From contig JAYFOQ010000012.1 in assembly GCA_034932485.1 (NCBI GenBank), forward strand, positions 1 to 62,934: 62,934 nucleotides of DNA, read 5' to 3'. Below are positions 1 to 9,105 of this stretch, piece by piece. A program made the position numbers and the translations under genes. The notes under the pieces are model-generated. The model was not told where the DNA came from. It made no database searches and saw only the letters and a list, made by a program, of their open reading frames with translations. Within the stretch, counting starts at the first letter, position 1; every line of letters begins with the position of its first letter. This stretch comes from Gordonibacter sp034932485 (GTDB taxonomy: Bacteria; Actinomycetota; Coriobacteriia; Coriobacteriales; Eggerthellaceae).

Positions 1-68
1 GAACGTTTGTAGAGCTCGACCGCCCGTTGTTTGAACTCTGCGGTATAGATCTTTTTCTTCATTTCCAT
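1..68 (-). CDS. Transposase orfA, N-terminal fragment cut by the window edge
   Basis: Reading from 68 leftwards gives MEMKKKIYTAEFKQRAVELY and then KR before the edge. This is the characteristic start of the helix-turn-helix OrfA protein of IS3-family elements (the K-Y-x-x-E-F-K-x-x-A-V-x-L pattern). An AAGGA Shine-Dalgarno sequence lies about 8 nt before the ATG at 66-68; a second in-frame ATG is at 60-62. OrfA binds the IS ends and is usually translated with a frameshifted OrfB carrying the DDE catalytic domain. Only the start is visible, so completeness and activity cannot be judged. Confidence 0.7.
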   Translation of the reverse strand, partial: MEMKKKIYTAEFKQRAVELYKR

Positions 69-140
69 TTTCACACATCCTTATCTGATAGCTTTCATAC
101 TATCGGAAATCAGTGTGTCAACCAATCTGGGGCAGAATCA
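1..140 (-). mobile_element. End of an IS3-family-like insertion sequence
   Basis: The window opens inside a mobile element read on the minus strand. It holds the first codons of an orfA-type transposase (1-68), a ribosome binding site, and an outer end around 111-140. That end, read on the minus strand, has a CCCC tract followed by GATTGGTTGACAC, similar to IS3-family terminal repeats (CCCC...TTGGACAC). The element stops about 15 bp from the stop codon of gluQ, so it sits just 3' of that gene and does not break it. The other end and any target duplication lie outside the window. The exact outer boundary is a guess to within a few bases. Confidence 0.6.
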
Positions 141-155
141 GTTCTGCAATCGCCT

Positions 156-1097
156 CTACTCCCAGCGTATCTGCACGAGATCGAGCAGCATCGATGGAAG
201 CGCATTCAAGTCAAATGAGGACAGCAACTCTTCGGGAGTTACCGGGTCGCAGGTAGGGGCCAAGCCCGTAAGACCAGCGAGGTGCCCGATGATGGCCGCA
301 GGGTCCTTGAAGCGTGTCAGTAGAGCATCAAGCGCCGCATCGCGATCGCGCTTAGACAGTCTGCGATTGTGCTCGGCCACAACGAGAGGAACGTGAGCAT
401 ACTGCGGATGCGGTGCGCCGAGAAGACTTTGCAAGTAGATTTGCTGCGGCGTGGAGCTTAGTAGGTCAACCCCACGCACTACCGAGTTTACACCCTGCTC
501 GGCATCGTCCACAATAACAGCCAATTGGTAAGCAAACATCCCATCAGATCGCCGCACGAGAAAGTCACCACATTCGTGTTTGAGGTTCTGGCAATAATCC
601 CCCTGCACTAGATCAACAAACGACACTTCGCAATCGGGAACGACAAGCCGTTGTGCTGGCATCCGCTCAGACGCACGGAGCTTACGCTCCACAGGAGACA
701 AGCTATGGCATGCGCCCGAATACACCAGTTTCTCACCCACATGTGGCGCAGAAGATGCATGTAGGTCTGCGCGCGTACAAAAGCAGGGATAAATGAGTTC
801 CTGTTCAGAAAGCGCTTCAAATGCAGCTTGATAGGCCTCATCTCGACCATGTTGAAAGTAGGGACCTTCATCCCAGATAAGCCCCAAAGCCTCGAAATCT
901 CGCTGTACTGCATCGATGTATTCTCGTTTTGAGCGCCCCGCATCCAAATCTTCGATGCGTAAGATAATCTTCCCGCCCTGAGATTTCGCCACCAACCAAG
1001 CCAGAAGAGCAGCGAACACATTGCCCGCGTGCATGCGCCCCGTGGGAGATGGCGCGAACCGACCAACCACGAGTTTCTGCGATGCAATGGCGCCCAA
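156..1097 (-). CDS. gluQ: Glutamyl-Q tRNA(Asp) synthetase
   Basis: Class I aminoacyl-tRNA synthetase paralogue that attaches glutamate to the queuosine base at position 34 of tRNA-Asp. At 313 aa it has the catalytic half of GluRS only, without the anticodon-binding domain, which separates it from gltX. Visible marks are RFAPSPTG (13-20), the HIGH-type HAGN (23-26), RIEDLD (47-52), zinc ligands C105, C107, Y126 and C130, and a KMSKS-type LSKRD (247-251). It is the last gene of the minus-strand run behind paaK1 (11-nt gap), which is probably a positional rather than functional link. Its 3' end is immediately followed by an IS end. Confidence 0.88.
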   Translation of the reverse strand: MGAIASQKLVVGRFAPSPTGRMHAGNVFAALLAWLVAKSQGGKIILRIEDLDAGRSKREYIDAVQRDFEALGLIWDEGPYFQHGRDEAYQAAFEALSEQELIYPCFCTRADLHASSAPHVGEKLVYSGACHSLSPVERKLRASERMPAQRLVVPDCEVSFVDLVQGDYCQNLKHECGDFLVRRSDGMFAYQLAVIVDDAEQGVNSVVRGVDLLSSTPQQIYLQSLLGAPHPQYAHVPLVVAEHNRRLSKRDRDAALDALLTRFKDPAAIIGHLAGLTGLAPTCDPVTPEELLSSFDLNALPSMLLDLVQIRWE

Positions 1098-1108
1098 AAT
1101 TAAAGACC

Positions 1109-2482
1109 TTACTTCCGCAGATCCTCGACATGCTTTGTTTTACCAATCGAACGTTCGATGCCACCTGGCTCCACAAGGCGTACTTTTACGCCTACCAGTA
1201 AAACACCTTTCAGTTTTTCCTCGATAGAGTGCTTGAATGCATCCATAGCTTCGAACGAATCAGAGAATGCTTCGGGTTTTAGTTCTACCTGTACCACCAT
1301 GCGATCAAGGCCGCCTTGCGTATCCACCACAATGCGGTAATGCGGGGTTACACCCTCAATACCCGAGAGCACGTCTTCCACCTGGCTGGGAAACACATTC
1401 GTTCCTCGGATGATAAGCATGTCGTCGGAGCGTGAACGCACTTTTTGCATGCGCGCTGTTGTGCGGCCACAGGCACACGGCTCGCACACTACACGCGTCA
1501 AATCGTGCGTGCGATAACGCAATACCGGAATAGCCTGCTTATCGAGGGGCGTTAGCACCAACTCACCCTCTTCGCCATCGGCCACCGGCTCGCCCGTTGT
1601 AGGATCTACCACTTCCCACAGGAAATGGTCCTCAGCAATGTGTTGCATGTCGCGTGCTGCCAAGCACTCCCCCGACACACCTGGTCCCATAACTTCAGTC
1701 AGACCGTAGTTGTCGGTACAAACTATATGCATACGACTCTCTATTTCGGCCTTAAGAGCAGGAGGACACGGCTCGCCTCCGAACAGACCAACGCGCAGGG
1801 TCGATTTCTCCCAGTCGTAGCCCAGCTTTTCTCCCACCTCACATACGTGCAGGGCGTAGGAAGGCGTAGCAATAAGCACGGTGGTGCCATAATCTTCTAT
1901 CATAGCAATGTGACGTTCGGTGTTGCCTGAACCAGCAGGAATCATCGTGCAGCCAAGTTTTTGCAACCCGTAGTGCAAACCAAAGCCACCGGTAAACATA
2001 CCGTAGCCAAATGCCATCTGCGCACGGTCACCAGGGACGACGCCTGCCATCTGCACCAGACGTGCAATGCAGTCGCTCCACACATCCATATCGTGGTTGT
2101 TGTAACCTACCACGATTGGTTTGCCGGTAGTACCCGAAGAAGAATGCAGCTCAACTACCTGATCAAGAGGTACTGCAAACAAGCCATAAGGGAAGGTGTC
2201 TCGCAATACTGTCTTATCAGTGAATGGTAACTTGCGCACGTCGCCAAGCGTTTGGATGTCGCTCACGGCAACGTCCATCTCGTCCATGCGCGTACGATAC
2301 CACGGCACTCGCTCGTAGGCCCAGGCAACTTGAGCCTTCAACTTTTCAAGCTGAAGTGCGCGAATCTGTTCACGTGAAGCACATTCAACGGTGCGATCGT
2401 AAATAGGTAGGTCGGTAAAGTTTCCTGCCTTGGCGGCCGCTAAAGCAGCGCCCTTCTTAAGCATATCAGCCATAACAATCAC
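1109..2482 (-). CDS. paaK: Phenylacetate-CoA ligase family protein (aryl-acid:CoA ligase), copy 1
   Basis: AMP-forming ligase of the PaaK type, expected to activate aryl acids such as phenylacetate or indoleacetate to CoA thioesters or to act on the same pool in reverse. The 457-aa length fits. The nucleotide loop SSSGTTGKP lies at 114-122, followed by the NYGLTEVMGPG stretch typical of PaaK and a C-terminal domain with MLIIRGTNVFPSQVE. Its ATG overlaps the stop of the ACT gene by 4 nt, so it is co-translated with ACT1 and the iorAB genes upstream. That order ties it to the products of indolepyruvate oxidoreductase. A second ATG three codons in could also be used. The true substrate cannot be read from sequence. 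Confidence 0.87.
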   Translation of the reverse strand: MIVMADMLKKGAALAAAKAGNFTDLPIYDRTVECASREQIRALQLEKLKAQVAWAYERVPWYRTRMDEMDVAVSDIQTLGDVRKLPFTDKTVLRDTFPYGLFAVPLDQVVELHSSSGTTGKPIVVGYNNHDMDVWSDCIARLVQMAGVVPGDRAQMAFGYGMFTGGFGLHYGLQKLGCTMIPAGSGNTERHIAMIEDYGTTVLIATPSYALHVCEVGEKLGYDWEKSTLRVGLFGGEPCPPALKAEIESRMHIVCTDNYGLTEVMGPGVSGECLAARDMQHIAEDHFLWEVVDPTTGEPVADGEEGELVLTPLDKQAIPVLRYRTHDLTRVVCEPCACGRTTARMQKVRSRSDDMLIIRGTNVFPSQVEDVLSGIEGVTPHYRIVVDTQGGLDRMVVQVELKPEAFSDSFEAMDAFKHSIEEKLKGVLLVGVKVRLVEPGGIERSIGKTKHVEDLRK

Positions 2483-2916
2483 CGAGCCTCGCCGTGTGCA
2501 AGCACACGGGCTAACTCGTCTTGCCCAATAAGCTCTACTGGTTCATCTGCTAGCATCCGCTCCGCATGAAACACATCTTTCACCGACAACGCAATATAAG
2601 TAGAGATAAGCGAGTAGCTATAGGTTACGTTAATGTCGCAATCAGCCATAATACCCATAACGCGCGCCAACTCACCAGGTACGTCATCCAGGCGTACGCA
2701 GAGCACATCGGTTGCCGTAGCCGCTGCGCCTAGGGTGTTTAAAACCGAAAGCGCACGGGTGGGGTCATCCACGATAAAACGAACGATACCGTAGTCGCCT
2801 GTATCGGAAGCGCTATAGCCACGAACGTTTACGCCAGCATCCTCAAATGCATCGAGCACGCGACGCAGGTGGCCTGGTCTGCTTTCAAGGAATACGCTAA
2901 TCTGCTGAACGCTCAT
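2479..2916 (-). CDS. Tandem ACT-domain protein, copy 1
   Basis: 145-aa protein made of two ACT modules: the first starts ISVFLESRPGHLRRVLDAF (6-24), the second near residue 72 with LCVRLDDVPGELARVMGIM. ACT domains bind amino acids or related small molecules and regulate enzymes. Stand-alone double-ACT proteins are commonly encoded with PaaK and IOR genes. Here the gene overlaps iorB upstream and paaK1 downstream by 4 nt each, so it probably senses an aromatic amino acid or aryl acid for this pathway (inference). A diverged paralogue is at 7343-7771. Confidence 0.85.
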   Translation of the reverse strand: MSVQQISVFLESRPGHLRRVLDAFEDAGVNVRGYSASDTGDYGIVRFIVDDPTRALSVLNTLGAAATATDVLCVRLDDVPGELARVMGIMADCDINVTYSYSLISTYIALSVKDVFHAERMLADEPVELIGQDELARVLAHGEAR

Positions 2917-3542
2917 GCCGAGGCCTCCCCTTGGTTCGTCTGCGCTGCCGTGAGGGCGAACTCACGACCAGCGCGGAATGCAATAAGGTTGGCCTCTATA
3001 GTTTTAGGAGGAACACGCTGGGTAATAACGCTCTCCCATATCTCGCTGGCAAATGATAAGCGTGTTGAGAGGGCACCGAGCAATACAATGTTCGTAGATT
3101 TAGGACTACCGGCTTCTTCAGCCAAGCGCCCCGCAGGGATAAGGGTGGCGCCGCATTTAAGCAACTTCTCACGGGCTTGCGCCGGCATAGATGCATTACC
3201 CGTGGCCACAGGCAACGGCAAAATAGCCTCATCAGCTACCAGAAGGTAGCCGCCTTCCCTCAAAAAAGAAAGGTTCCTCAATGCTTCAGTCGTCTCAAAA
3301 GATACGACACAGTCGGCTGTACCTGGGTCGCACACCATGGAGGCAACCTCGTTACCAAAACGCACAACCGTAGTAACAGCACCGCCACGTTGAGCCATGC
3401 CGTGAATTTCTGATAATTTCGCAGCTTCGCCTGCCTCAAGCGCTGTATGCGCAAGAACATCGGCTGCAAGGATAGTACCCTGACCGCCAACGCCACACAA
3501 CAGCACGGTTGTGGCGGAAGAGCTGTTTGTTAATGCGCTCAT
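2913..3542 (-). CDS. iorB: Indolepyruvate ferredoxin oxidoreductase, beta subunit
   Basis: Gamma-domain (POR/KOR-type) subunit of the enzyme that decarboxylates aryl-pyruvates to aryl-acetyl-CoA with reduction of ferredoxin. The 209-aa protein carries the glycine motif LLCGVGGQGT (14-23) and the conserved HGMAQRGGAV segment (45-54) of this family. It overlaps iorA by 4 nt upstream and ACT1 by 4 nt downstream, giving a tightly coupled iorA-iorB-ACT-paaK transcript. Cytoplasmic, no membrane segment. Confidence 0.9.
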   Translation of the reverse strand: MSALTNSSSATTVLLCGVGGQGTILAADVLAHTALEAGEAAKLSEIHGMAQRGGAVTTVVRFGNEVASMVCDPGTADCVVSFETTEALRNLSFLREGGYLLVADEAILPLPVATGNASMPAQAREKLLKCGATLIPAGRLAEEAGSPKSTNIVLLGALSTRLSFASEIWESVITQRVPPKTIEANLIAFRAGREFALTAAQTNQGEASA

Positions 3543-5296
3543 ACGGCGCCTCCCTTCGCGGTTACTGCATCAGATTGAACGATGGCCCCAAAAGCGCAGT
3601 ATTGAGAGCACTGACCGCAACCAATGCATAAGGTTGGATCGATGTCGGCACGCCCCGTTTCGGCATCTTTAGCAATAGCTGGGCACCCTAGCGTGGGGCA
3701 TACGCCACACGCAGTGCATTTCTCGGTAACGACATAGGCTGGCCTACGCGTGCGATCCACCAATACACAAGGACTACGGAACACTAACACCGAGAGCGTA
3801 TCGGAGGCGGTAGACTCCTTGAGTGCCCGGCGCACCGCAAGCGCATCGTTCGGATCGATAGTGCGCACGTCCTCTACACCGAGGGCGCGCACAATGCCCT
3901 CCATATCAAGTTCACGGCTTGGACGTTTTTGTAGCGTTTCTCCATTGAAGGGGTTTCCTTGGCGACCCGTCATAGCAGTCGTGCGGTTGTCGAGCACGCA
4001 TACGGTACCGGTACCGCGGTTGTATACCGTAGAGATAAGTGAAGACAATCCGGAATGTGCAAAGGTTGAATCGCCGATAACGGCCACCACTGGTCGATGA
4101 GAGCTTCCAGAAAGAGCCAGCTCGAAGCCGTGTGCCATCGATACCGAAGCACCCATATCCAAGCAGGTGTCAATAGCCGATAACGGAGGAAGCGCGCCAA
4201 GTGTATAGCAACCAATATCACCGGTGACAATAGCCTTCATGCGTTTGAGTTCCTTGAACACCAAACGGTGTGGGCAACCCGGGCAGAGTGCAGGTGGACG
4301 TCCCGGAAGATCTCTGGGCGTAGCTGCATGCGCCGGCTGCTCAAGTCCAAAGGCACCACGAATAAGCCCCGGCGTTAATTCGCCATCGCGCGGCAGAGGG
4401 TTCACAAAATCGCTTGTTGTTATACCGAGCGCACGTACGCCAGAGGTGAGATATTCAGAAGCCTCCTCAATAACATAGAGGCAGTCAACCGAGTTGGCGA
4501 AGTCGTGCAATGCCTGCTTGGGTAAGGGGTAGGTACAGCCCAATTTGAATACCGACGCTTCAGGCAGTGCGTCTACCACATGCTGATAGGTTGCACCTGC
4601 GCACACAATGCCAATCGCATCTCCGCGTCGTATAATCTCGTTGTAGGGGCAATCTTCCGCCCAGGCAGCAAGCGCGTCAATACGCTCAAGCTGCACGCGA
4701 CGACGCGGCTTGGCAAAAGCAGGCATCATAACCCACTTGGGCGTATTAGTTTCATATGATTTCAGAGGTGCCTCAATGCGTGTGCCAGACTCTACGGGTG
4801 TTTTTGTGTGAGAGAGACGAACCGATGAACGAATAAAGAATGGTACATCGAAGCGCTCAGACAGATCGTAAGCCTCGCGTGTGAAGCGCAGCGCCTCAGT
4901 TGAATCGGCCGGATCCAACATGGGTATGTGCATTGCCTGTGCATAATAATGGGAGTCTTGTTCGTCTTGGGATGAATACATACCCGGATCGTCAGCAGCA
5001 AGCACCACCACGCCGCCGCCCACGCCCGTATAAGCCGCCGTGAACAAGGGGTCGGCAGCCACGTTTACGCCAACATGCTTCATGGTAACCAGCACACGGG
5101 CTCCAGCGGCTGACGCTCCCATACCCACCTCGACGGCCACCTTTTCATTCACGCACCACTCGGCATATACGCCTTCTTTTTTCGCAAATTCCTCGAGCGT
5201 TTCGGTCGAGGGGGTTCCCGGATAAGCAACGCCAATATGCGCACCGGCCTCCCACGCCCCTTGGGCGATGGCCTCGTTTCCAGACATCAATTCCAT
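3539..5296 (-). CDS. iorA: Indolepyruvate ferredoxin oxidoreductase, alpha subunit
   Basis: Thiamine-diphosphate and iron-sulfur subunit of IOR (585 aa). The N-terminal half is the pyrimidine-binding/transketolase-like part (MSGNEAIAQGAWEAGAHIG). The TPP site is visible in GDIGCYTLGALPP and VIGDSTFAHSG. The C-terminus has a two-cluster ferredoxin domain, CTACGVCPTLGCP and CIGCGQCSQYC (about residues 528-572). With iorB it converts indolepyruvate, phenylpyruvate or hydroxyphenylpyruvate to the CoA ester and reduced ferredoxin. A 136-nt gap separates it from the FHA gene upstream, so its promoter may lie in 5297-5432. The reduced ferredoxin is a plausible substrate for the Ech hydrogenase in this window. 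Confidence 0.93.
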   Translation of the reverse strand: MELMSGNEAIAQGAWEAGAHIGVAYPGTPSTETLEEFAKKEGVYAEWCVNEKVAVEVGMGASAAGARVLVTMKHVGVNVAADPLFTAAYTGVGGGVVVLAADDPGMYSSQDEQDSHYYAQAMHIPMLDPADSTEALRFTREAYDLSERFDVPFFIRSSVRLSHTKTPVESGTRIEAPLKSYETNTPKWVMMPAFAKPRRRVQLERIDALAAWAEDCPYNEIIRRGDAIGIVCAGATYQHVVDALPEASVFKLGCTYPLPKQALHDFANSVDCLYVIEEASEYLTSGVRALGITTSDFVNPLPRDGELTPGLIRGAFGLEQPAHAATPRDLPGRPPALCPGCPHRLVFKELKRMKAIVTGDIGCYTLGALPPLSAIDTCLDMGASVSMAHGFELALSGSSHRPVVAVIGDSTFAHSGLSSLISTVYNRGTGTVCVLDNRTTAMTGRQGNPFNGETLQKRPSRELDMEGIVRALGVEDVRTIDPNDALAVRRALKESTASDTLSVLVFRSPCVLVDRTRRPAYVVTEKCTACGVCPTLGCPAIAKDAETGRADIDPTLCIGCGQCSQYCAFGAIVQSDAVTAKGGAV

Positions 5297-5432
5297 AGAC
5301 GGCCCTTCTCACGATAGACAACACTTTGGGATTATACGGCAACGCACGCCGTTCATGCCGGTCAAACGTGCATAACCGGACCGAACGGCGTGCGTTAATC
5401 GTCACGCGCGGCAGAAAATAACCGTTGCCTTC

Positions 5433-5879
5433 CTACTCTTCTTGATAAAGGAGGCAAAACGCACCAATTTGAATGATGTCGCCATGCACAAGAGTATAAC
5501 TTTCTTCAATGTTGGCATTGTTTACCCATACGCCGTTAAACGAGTTTGTATCACGTATAGAAAAGGTGCCGGTCGACGGTTCAATTACGGCATGTTCGCG
5601 CGAAACCGTCATATCATTCAGAAACACATCGCATTGCGGACTGCGGCCAATGGTCTGAACCGCTTCGTCTCCTAGACGATATGACACGCCAGTTTGCGGA
5701 CCACGCACCACACGCAAGACCGCTTCCGCCGCCGGTTTAACGTGCGCAACAAATGATTCATCCTCAAGCGCCACGGGCTCGAAGCGCTGCGTCGATCCCA
5801 GCAGCTTGAAGCCGCAATGCGGGCAAGCCGAAGCCTGTGGTTCTAAATCGCCGCTACATACGGGGCATTTCTCGGTCAT
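5433..5879 (-). CDS. Zinc-ribbon plus FHA-domain protein
   Basis: 148-aa protein. Residues 4-22 form a zinc ribbon (CPVC...CPHC). Residues ~55-140 form an FHA domain with GRSPQCDVFL and SREHAVI, the phosphothreonine-binding loops. FHA proteins recognise substrates of Ser/Thr kinases. Zinc-ribbon/FHA proteins in actinobacteria often sit near cell-wall genes, and here a D,D-carboxypeptidase gene lies just upstream. The reading frame is open back to 5957, but the ATG at 5879 is preceded by AGGAG at good spacing and gives the conserved start MTEKCPVC, so the longer form is rejected. The partner kinase is not in the window. Confidence 0.85.
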   Translation of the reverse strand: MTEKCPVCSGDLEPQASACPHCGFKLLGSTQRFEPVALEDESFVAHVKPAAEAVLRVVRGPQTGVSYRLGDEAVQTIGRSPQCDVFLNDMTVSREHAVIEPSTGTFSIRDTNSFNGVWVNNANIEESYTLVHGDIIQIGAFCLLYQEE

Positions 5880-5913
5880 ATACGGCTCCTTCGTTCTCCT
5901 TGGCGGACAGCAC

Positions 5914-7356
5914 TTAGGCCGCTGCTGCCGTTTTATCGTTGATGAGCGGCGTCTCATTAAAGGTGACAGGTGATGCTACTTGAGGTTGACCCGAAAGACC
6001 ACGGAATAGGCGATCCCACCAAATACCAATGCCCTGTATAAAGTCTGGTGCAGACACCTCTTCGCAAGCGACAAGATCCTGTGTCGCTACAACAGCATTA
6101 CGCTGCTTGAAGGTAATGGTACCCACCTTGTCTCCTACTTTAATATCTCCCTTAACTTCGTCGAATTCAAGTGATTGACTTACATTTCCATTAAGGTCAA
6201 ATATGCGAATAGATGCGTCGGGGTCGGCAAGCGTTGCTTTCACTTTCACATCAATCCATTGGCTATGAGGCACCTCGGCTACCACAGGAACAGTGGTGGT
6301 GCTACCGTTTATGGTCATGGAGGTTGTTTGGGAGCTATTGGCTAAGGGATAATCACGTTCGTGAGCGTATGCCCACTCAAATAACGTCTCAGCATCGTTG
6401 AAGCGCTGCGCTTCCGACGACGAATGAATAACAATAGCATACAGTTCCTTGTCGCCATTGTAGGCAGCGCCGGCAAACGAAGGACCCGCAAGCGCCGTGA
6501 AACCTGTTTTGATACCAATGGCGTATTGGTAAACACCAATAAGGGCATCGGTTGACACGAGATCAATGACAGTTCTGGCGCCTTCACGCATCACAACAAT
6601 ACTCGTATCGCCTCCTGCCACGATAGAGCGAAACTCCGCATTTTTCATGGCATACTGGGCCATTTTTGCCACATCAGCAGCACAACTATGCTGATCCCCT
6701 GCAAATGTTCCATCATCCAAACCGTGAGGGTTTTCAAATACAGTATCAACGCAACCAAGGTCTGCGGCTTTAGCATTCATGGCACCAATAAATGCTTCTT
6801 GCGCGGTCGAGCCCCCTTGGTTACCATTCCCGTTCGCATTACCAAGCAAAAGGGAACCCACTGTTTCAGCGATAGCAACGGAAGCGTCGTTGCCCGAAGG
6901 CACCAGCAGCGCCTTCAGAGCCACCTCAAGGGGCATCTGATCTCCCTCGGCAAGTCCCGCTGACGATTCTCCCACTTCAGCCGCAGCAGCTGATACGGTA
7001 ACCGTCGTATCGAGAGACAACATGCCCGTAGCGACCGCATCAAGCGCAACGATAGCGGTCATAACTTTCGTGATAGACGCAATTTGAGTGGGATTAGTGC
7101 CATTACGCTCAAAATACACGTTACCGTCAGCATCCATAAGGAAGGCGTATTCGGCATCGATATTGGGGCATTGGGCAACTGCCAAGCCACGTGCGTCTAC
7201 CGTCTGGCCATAAACAACATCAGCCTTACGTACATCAGCAAAAGCTGAGGCTGGCACCGCAACAAGGCCACAGGTCAACGTTAAGGCAAGTGCGCAAGCT
7301 ACAAGGCTCGCGCACCGTTTTTTCAGAGTATGTTCAAAATACTTAGTCCAAAGCAT
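5914..7356 (-). CDS. dacA: Serine-type D-alanyl-D-alanine carboxypeptidase (PBP5/DacA family)
   Basis: Low-molecular-weight penicillin-binding protein that trims the terminal D-Ala of peptidoglycan stem peptides. The start is a signal peptide (hydrophobic ~16-38, cleavage near ASAFA-D). Catalytic motifs are complete: SITK at 94-97, SGN at 154-156 and KTG at 283-285. The C-terminal part (~360-480) resembles the beta-rich PBP5 domain, but no clear amphipathic anchor is seen. The ATG lies inside the end of the ACT2 gene (14-nt overlap), so translation is coupled to it. The 480-aa length is somewhat above the usual ~400 because of a Gly/Asn-rich insert (~171-184). Confidence 0.9.
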   Translation of the reverse strand: MLWTKYFEHTLKKRCASLVACALALTLTCGLVAVPASAFADVRKADVVYGQTVDARGLAVAQCPNIDAEYAFLMDADGNVYFERNGTNPTQIASITKVMTAIVALDAVATGMLSLDTTVTVSAAAAEVGESSAGLAEGDQMPLEVALKALLVPSGNDASVAIAETVGSLLLGNANGNGNQGGSTAQEAFIGAMNAKAADLGCVDTVFENPHGLDDGTFAGDQHSCAADVAKMAQYAMKNAEFRSIVAGGDTSIVVMREGARTVIDLVSTDALIGVYQYAIGIKTGFTALAGPSFAGAAYNGDKELYAIVIHSSSEAQRFNDAETLFEWAYAHERDYPLANSSQTTSMTINGSTTTVPVVAEVPHSQWIDVKVKATLADPDASIRIFDLNGNVSQSLEFDEVKGDIKVGDKVGTITFKQRNAVVATQDLVACEEVSAPDFIQGIGIWWDRLFRGLSGQPQVASPVTFNETPLINDKTAAAA

Positions 7357-7771
7357 ATATATCTTCCGGTCTGACCGGCTCGAAGCCGGCGGCGGTCAAC
7401 TTCTCCTCAATTCCACTATCGCCGTCTACCTTAAGTACGTCAATGGCGATGCCTTCGTTTACGGAAAAACAATAGCCATACTCAATGTTCGCTTTCTGCG
7501 TGTCCATGAACTCAAGAAGCGAAGCCAAACCACCAGGGATATTTGACACACGCACCGCCAGAACCGAGGTAACGCTTGCTCGGTAACCAGCTTGCCTCAG
7601 TGTCTCCGCCGCAGCCTCAGGCGTATCGGTAAGCATACGCACCACGCCAAAATCGGCTGTGTCAGCTATGTTCAGGGCGTGCATATTAATACCTGCATCG
7701 GCAATCGTGCGACAAGCTGCCGCCAAACGGCCTTTCTCGTTCTCGAGGAAAACGGTTAGCTGGGAAATCAT
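7343..7771 (-). CDS. Tandem ACT-domain protein, copy 2
   Basis: 142-aa double-ACT protein, paralogous to the one at 2479-2916. The first module begins QLTVFLENEKGRLAAACRT, the second LAVRVSNIPGGLASLLEFM. It overlaps paaK2 by 4 nt upstream and the carboxypeptidase gene by 14 nt downstream. Likely a ligand-binding regulatory partner of the adjacent aryl-CoA ligase, as in copy 1; ligand unknown. Having each ligase copy travel with its own ACT protein argues for duplication of a functional pair. Confidence 0.85.
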   Translation of the reverse strand: MISQLTVFLENEKGRLAAACRTIADAGINMHALNIADTADFGVVRMLTDTPEAAAETLRQAGYRASVTSVLAVRVSNIPGGLASLLEFMDTQKANIEYGYCFSVNEGIAIDVLKVDGDSGIEEKLTAAGFEPVRPEDIYALD

Positions 7772-9102
7772 GCGCGGCCCCCTTCTCTCAGGTCAATGAT
7801 ACGCTTTGCCTTACCTTCACTGCGCTCGATGGTCTTAGGTTCAACAAGCTTAATGTCGACGGCTATTTGCAAATTACTCTTCAGTTCGCCAGCCAAACGA
7901 CGCTTTAAGCTCTCAAGCTTACGTATTTCATCAAAGGGGAAATCGGGCACCGTCTCAATCTTTAGCTCCACGCGATCAAGAGGACCCTTGCTTGTAAGAA
8001 CAATTTGATACTGGGCCGCAATCTCAGGGAAGCCAACAATAACCTGCTCAATTTGAGAGGGAAACACGTTCACGCCACGAATAATAAGCATATCGTCGGT
8101 ACGCCCTACAATGCGATCAATCTTACGGTGAGTACGACCACACCCGCATTCTCCAGGAACAATACGAGTAACATCACGCGTGCGATAGCGCACAAGAGGG
8201 CAGCACTCACGCACCAGCGTGGTGAACACCAATTCGCCATAGGTTCCATCAGGTACGGGGCGCAACGTGTCGGGGTCGACGATTTCGGCATAGAACTGGT
8301 CCTCAGCTATATGTAAGCCATTGCTTTCAACACATTCCATGGCTACACCTGGCCCCATAACCTCAGACAGCCCATAGACATCACAATACTGAATACCCAG
8401 CTTCTGACGGATGTCGTTACGCATGCTTTCCGACGCCGGCTCGGCACCGAAAATACCAGCCGAAATATTAAAATCGGTAGCCGGATCGTAACCCATCTCA
8501 ATGGCGGTGTCGGCAATAAGAAGTGCGTAAGAAGGCGTGCAAGCGAGAATGTCGGTACCCAAATCCATCATCATCTGAATTTGACGCTTCGTGTTTCCCG
8601 AGCTGGTGGGAATAACAGAACATCCTACAGCTTCACCACCAGCATGGGCCCCCAAACCACCCGTAAACAATCCATAGCCATAGGAGACCTGAATAGTTGA
8701 GTTTGCGTTGCCATTCACCATATAAATTCCGCGGGCGAAGCAGTCACCCCAATTTTTCAGATCGTTTGCCGTATGACCTACAACCGTAGCCTGCCCTGTC
8801 GTACCCGACGACGCATGAATGCGCGCCACATCTTTTTGCTCCACGGCGAAGAGCCCAAAAGGATAAGCATCACGCATATCCTGCTTTACCACAAAGGGAA
8901 AATTTGCAAGATCGTCGAGACTCTTTAAATCGCCAGGCTCCACGCCAGCTGCTTTAAATGAGTTACGATAAAACTCTACCTTACGGTAAGCGTGTTCCAT
9001 CGATTTCTGCATACGCGCAAGTTGAAGATCGCGCAGTTGTTCTAAGGGCATGGTCTCGATATCTGGCTGGTAGTACACGGGTTTATCCCTTCCCTCTTGC
9101 AT
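7768..9102 (-). CDS. paaK: Phenylacetate-CoA ligase family protein, copy 2
   Basis: 444-aa paralogue of the ligase at 1109-2482. The nucleotide loop reads HASSGTTGQATVVG (about 110-123). The central motif is VYGLSEVMGPG and the C-terminal motif MLIIRGVNVFPSQIE. It forms an aryl-acid CoA ligase/ACT pair with the next gene but has no IOR subunits beside it; instead it lies between a VanW-like gene and a carboxypeptidase gene. Substrate preference probably differs from copy 1. The frame is clean and no motif is lost. Confidence 0.86.
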   Translation of the reverse strand: MQEGRDKPVYYQPDIETMPLEQLRDLQLARMQKSMEHAYRKVEFYRNSFKAAGVEPGDLKSLDDLANFPFVVKQDMRDAYPFGLFAVEQKDVARIHASSGTTGQATVVGHTANDLKNWGDCFARGIYMVNGNANSTIQVSYGYGLFTGGLGAHAGGEAVGCSVIPTSSGNTKRQIQMMMDLGTDILACTPSYALLIADTAIEMGYDPATDFNISAGIFGAEPASESMRNDIRQKLGIQYCDVYGLSEVMGPGVAMECVESNGLHIAEDQFYAEIVDPDTLRPVPDGTYGELVFTTLVRECCPLVRYRTRDVTRIVPGECGCGRTHRKIDRIVGRTDDMLIIRGVNVFPSQIEQVIVGFPEIAAQYQIVLTSKGPLDRVELKIETVPDFPFDEIRKLESLKRRLAGELKSNLQIAVDIKLVEPKTIERSEGKAKRIIDLREGGRA

Positions 9103-9105
9103 TTC

